NCBI GenBank assembly: GCA_913775265.1 | Contig: CAJYJH010000041.1 | Coordinates: forward strand, 1-64,000 | DNA: 64,000 bases | Direction of reading: 5' to 3' | Origin: an uncultured Mucilaginibacter sp. | Lineage (GTDB): Bacteria; Bacteroidota; Bacteroidia; Sphingobacteriales; Sphingobacteriaceae | Shown: in pieces, positions 62,559 through 64,000 of the stretch | Layout of the letters: every line of letters begins with the position of its first letter | Position numbering within the stretch: the stretch's first letter is position 1 | Program-made: the position numbers and the translations under genes | The notes under the pieces: model-generated | What the model was told of the DNA's origin: nothing | Seen by the model: the letters and a program-made list of their open reading frames with translations, nothing else | The model's database searches: none

Positions 62559-64000
62559 ATGAGAAAGAACTTTACAAATCTCATTTTACTTGTGTTTTTA
62601 TTTAGCGTCGCATTAGCGGGCTTATCACCCAAAGCGTTTGCCCAAAGCTCCTACACAGTTGTGGGCAGGGTGCTCGATAGTAAAAGCATACCATTGCCGG
62701 GAGCCACCGTAAAGGTGGACGGTTTACAGCAAGGCACCGTAGCTGATGCGAACGGCAGTTTTAAAATCACTTTAAATTCTCCTGCAACCTTGGTGGTTTC
62801 TTTCACAGGGATGGTGCCAAAACGAGTGCAGGTCAGCTCATCTAACAGCCAGATTGAAGTTAACCTGGCCGATGGTGGCAAACAGCTTAACGATGTAGTG
62901 ATAGTGGGTTACGGTACGCAACGTCGTGCAGATGTTACAGGCTCTGTTGCTTCGGTACCTAAATCCCGTTTATCGCAGTTGCCTGTAACTAACGTATTGC
63001 AGGCTTTAGAAGGTGCTGTACCGGGGGTAAACATCACTACGGTATCATCGGTGCCGGGCGGTCAGCCGGTGGCTTTGGTAAGAGGTCAAAATTCAATTAC
63101 GGCAAGCTCTGATCCATTTATAGTTGTTGATGGTATACCATTGAGTAAAACCGGAGGTACTTTGAATGACATCAATCCTAATGACATTGCTTCCATGGAA
63201 ATATTGAAAGATGCATCGGCTGCCGCTGTTTATGGTACTAACGGTTCTAACGGTGTTATCATTATTACTACCAAAAGAGGGGCAAGCGGAAAACCGGTAA
63301 TCAGATATAGCGGATATGGCGGATGGGAAAATTATGCGCATAAATTAGAGCCTCGTGATCCGGCATCGTTTACGCAAAAATATTTGGATTATCTATCACA
63401 AAATAATTTAAAACAGCAATTTACTGAGCCGGTATACAATAATGGAGAGCGTGCCAATTATGCTGCGGGCAAAACAGTAGATTGGTTAAACGCAGTAAGT
63501 CAGCAAGGTTATATGCAAAATCACAATCTTAGTGTACAAGGTGGTAGTGAAGATGTAAAATATTATATATCAGGCGACTACCTAAAGCAAAAAGGTGTTT
63601 TGCAAGGCTATCAGTATCAGCGTGTAAGTTTTCGATCAAATCTCGACATTAATGTTACCAAATTTTTAACAGTCGGTACCTCTGCTTATGTTACTAATAA
63701 TAATTATGATGGTGGCCGTGTAAACTTGCTTTTTGCTACTGCCTTGAGCCCATATGGCAACATCTATAACCCAGATGGTACTTTCGCCATTTATCCGCAG
63801 GCACCAGAACAGCTATATACTAATCCGTTTTTAGGGTTAACTACAGATGTTTTGAACCGTAGTGTAAACATGGTAGGTAACGGCTATGCCGAAGTTAAAT
63901 TTGGCGGGATATTAAAAGGCTTGAAATATCGTCTTAATACATCATACAACTTCCTCCCTACCCGTAAAAGCACTTATAGCGGTCGATTAGCTAATACTCC
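62559..64000 (+). CDS. SusC/RagA-family TonB-linked outer-membrane protein, 3' end outside window
   Basis: An open frame of 480 codons from the ATG at 62559 to the window end. Signal peptide ends near KAFAQSS; an N-terminal CarboxypepD_reg-like domain (about 34-108) precedes the SusC-specific DVVIVGYGTQRRADVTGSVA and the plug (LEGAVPGVNITT, RGQNSITASSDPFIVVDGIP, MEILKDASAAAVYGTNGSNGVIIITTKRG). Outer-membrane importer for oligosaccharides together with a SusD partner, expected just downstream. ATG at 62559 preferred to 62555, which is out of frame. Confidence 0.95.
   Translation, partial: MRKNFTNLILLVFLFSVALAGLSPKAFAQSSYTVVGRVLDSKSIPLPGATVKVDGLQQGTVADANGSFKITLNSPATLVVSFTGMVPKRVQVSSSNSQIEVNLADGGKQLNDVVIVGYGTQRRADVTGSVASVPKSRLSQLPVTNVLQALEGAVPGVNITTVSSVPGGQPVALVRGQNSITASSDPFIVVDGIPLSKTGGTLNDINPNDIASMEILKDASAAAVYGTNGSNGVIIITTKRGASGKPVIRYSGYGGWENYAHKLEPRDPASFTQKYLDYLSQNNLKQQFTEPVYNNGERANYAAGKTVDWLNAVSQQGYMQNHNLSVQGGSEDVKYYISGDYLKQKGVLQGYQYQRVSFRSNLDINVTKFLTVGTSAYVTNNNYDGGRVNLLFATALSPYGNIYNPDGTFAIYPQAPEQLYTNPFLGLTTDVLNRSVNMVGNGYAEVKFGGILKGLKYRLNTSYNFLPTRKSTYSGRLANT

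Overview
The window looks like chromosome of a Bacteroidetes of the Sphingobacteriaceae type; the gene set resembles Mucilaginibacter/Pedobacter, which is an inference without a database search. Supporting signs are a SusC-like TonB-linked outer-membrane protein next to a hybrid two-component regulator (HTCS), many short lipoproteins, Bacteroidetes-only small families (GIN-domain/DUF2807, DUF3253), and at least a dozen upstream regions carrying the Bacteroidetes sigma-A -7 box TAnnTTTG. Shine-Dalgarno sequences are mostly absent; clear purine-rich sites precede the AMP nucleosidase gene and rpsA. No rRNA, CRISPR array, prophage or intact insertion sequence was seen. One tRNA (Gly, GCC) is present.

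Layout. 1-11.6 kb: housekeeping genes (RsmB/NOL1-type rRNA methyltransferase, YiaK/DlgD-like dehydrogenase, RluA-type pseudouridine synthase, panB, carA without carB, fabG) mixed with small hypothetical genes, a VWA-type membrane protein and a UPF0126/TRIC channel. 11.8-15.5 kb: a GH31 alpha-glucosidase and two small lipoproteins. 15.8-21.7 kb: the conserved protein-quality block tig-clpP-clpX, followed by AMP nucleosidase and a translationally coupled metallohydrolase. 21.7-29.1 kb: flavin amine oxidase and a complete RND efflux set (TolC, permease, adaptor). 29.2-33.7 kb: an MpaB/rubber-oxygenase-like protein and a four-gene envelope/stress operon built on YsnF (DUF2382) domains. 33.8-37.5 kb: a probable metal-handling group (TonB receptor, His-rich small exported protein, cation diffusion facilitator). 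37.8-42.5 kb: rpsA, an 875-base repeat-rich gap, and the pyrR-pyrB operon. 42.5-49.1 kb: a second RND system (permease, adaptor, TolC) with a MarR regulator. 49.2-58 kb: M28 peptidase, MFS transporter, ThuA-domain protein, PL1 pectate lyase, YjbQ, AcuI-type oxidoreductase, tRNA-Gly and a Tat-exported dienelactone hydrolase. 58.1-64 kb: an HTCS sensor/regulator and the start of a SusC gene that runs off the window, probably the beginning of a polysaccharide utilisation locus.

The most interesting signals are regulatory and structural. Two identical-type palindromes (GTTGA-N4-TCAAC) bracket marR and probably form its regulon. Four AGGGGT-type boxes lie between the HTCS and susC. The ThuA and dienelactone hydrolase genes share a promoter-plus-palindrome module. 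A family of long intergenic inverted repeats has arms that are themselves degenerate 7-8 base tandem repeats, and there is a mosaic inverted repeat at about 40 kb. I found no convincing new defence or mobile system.
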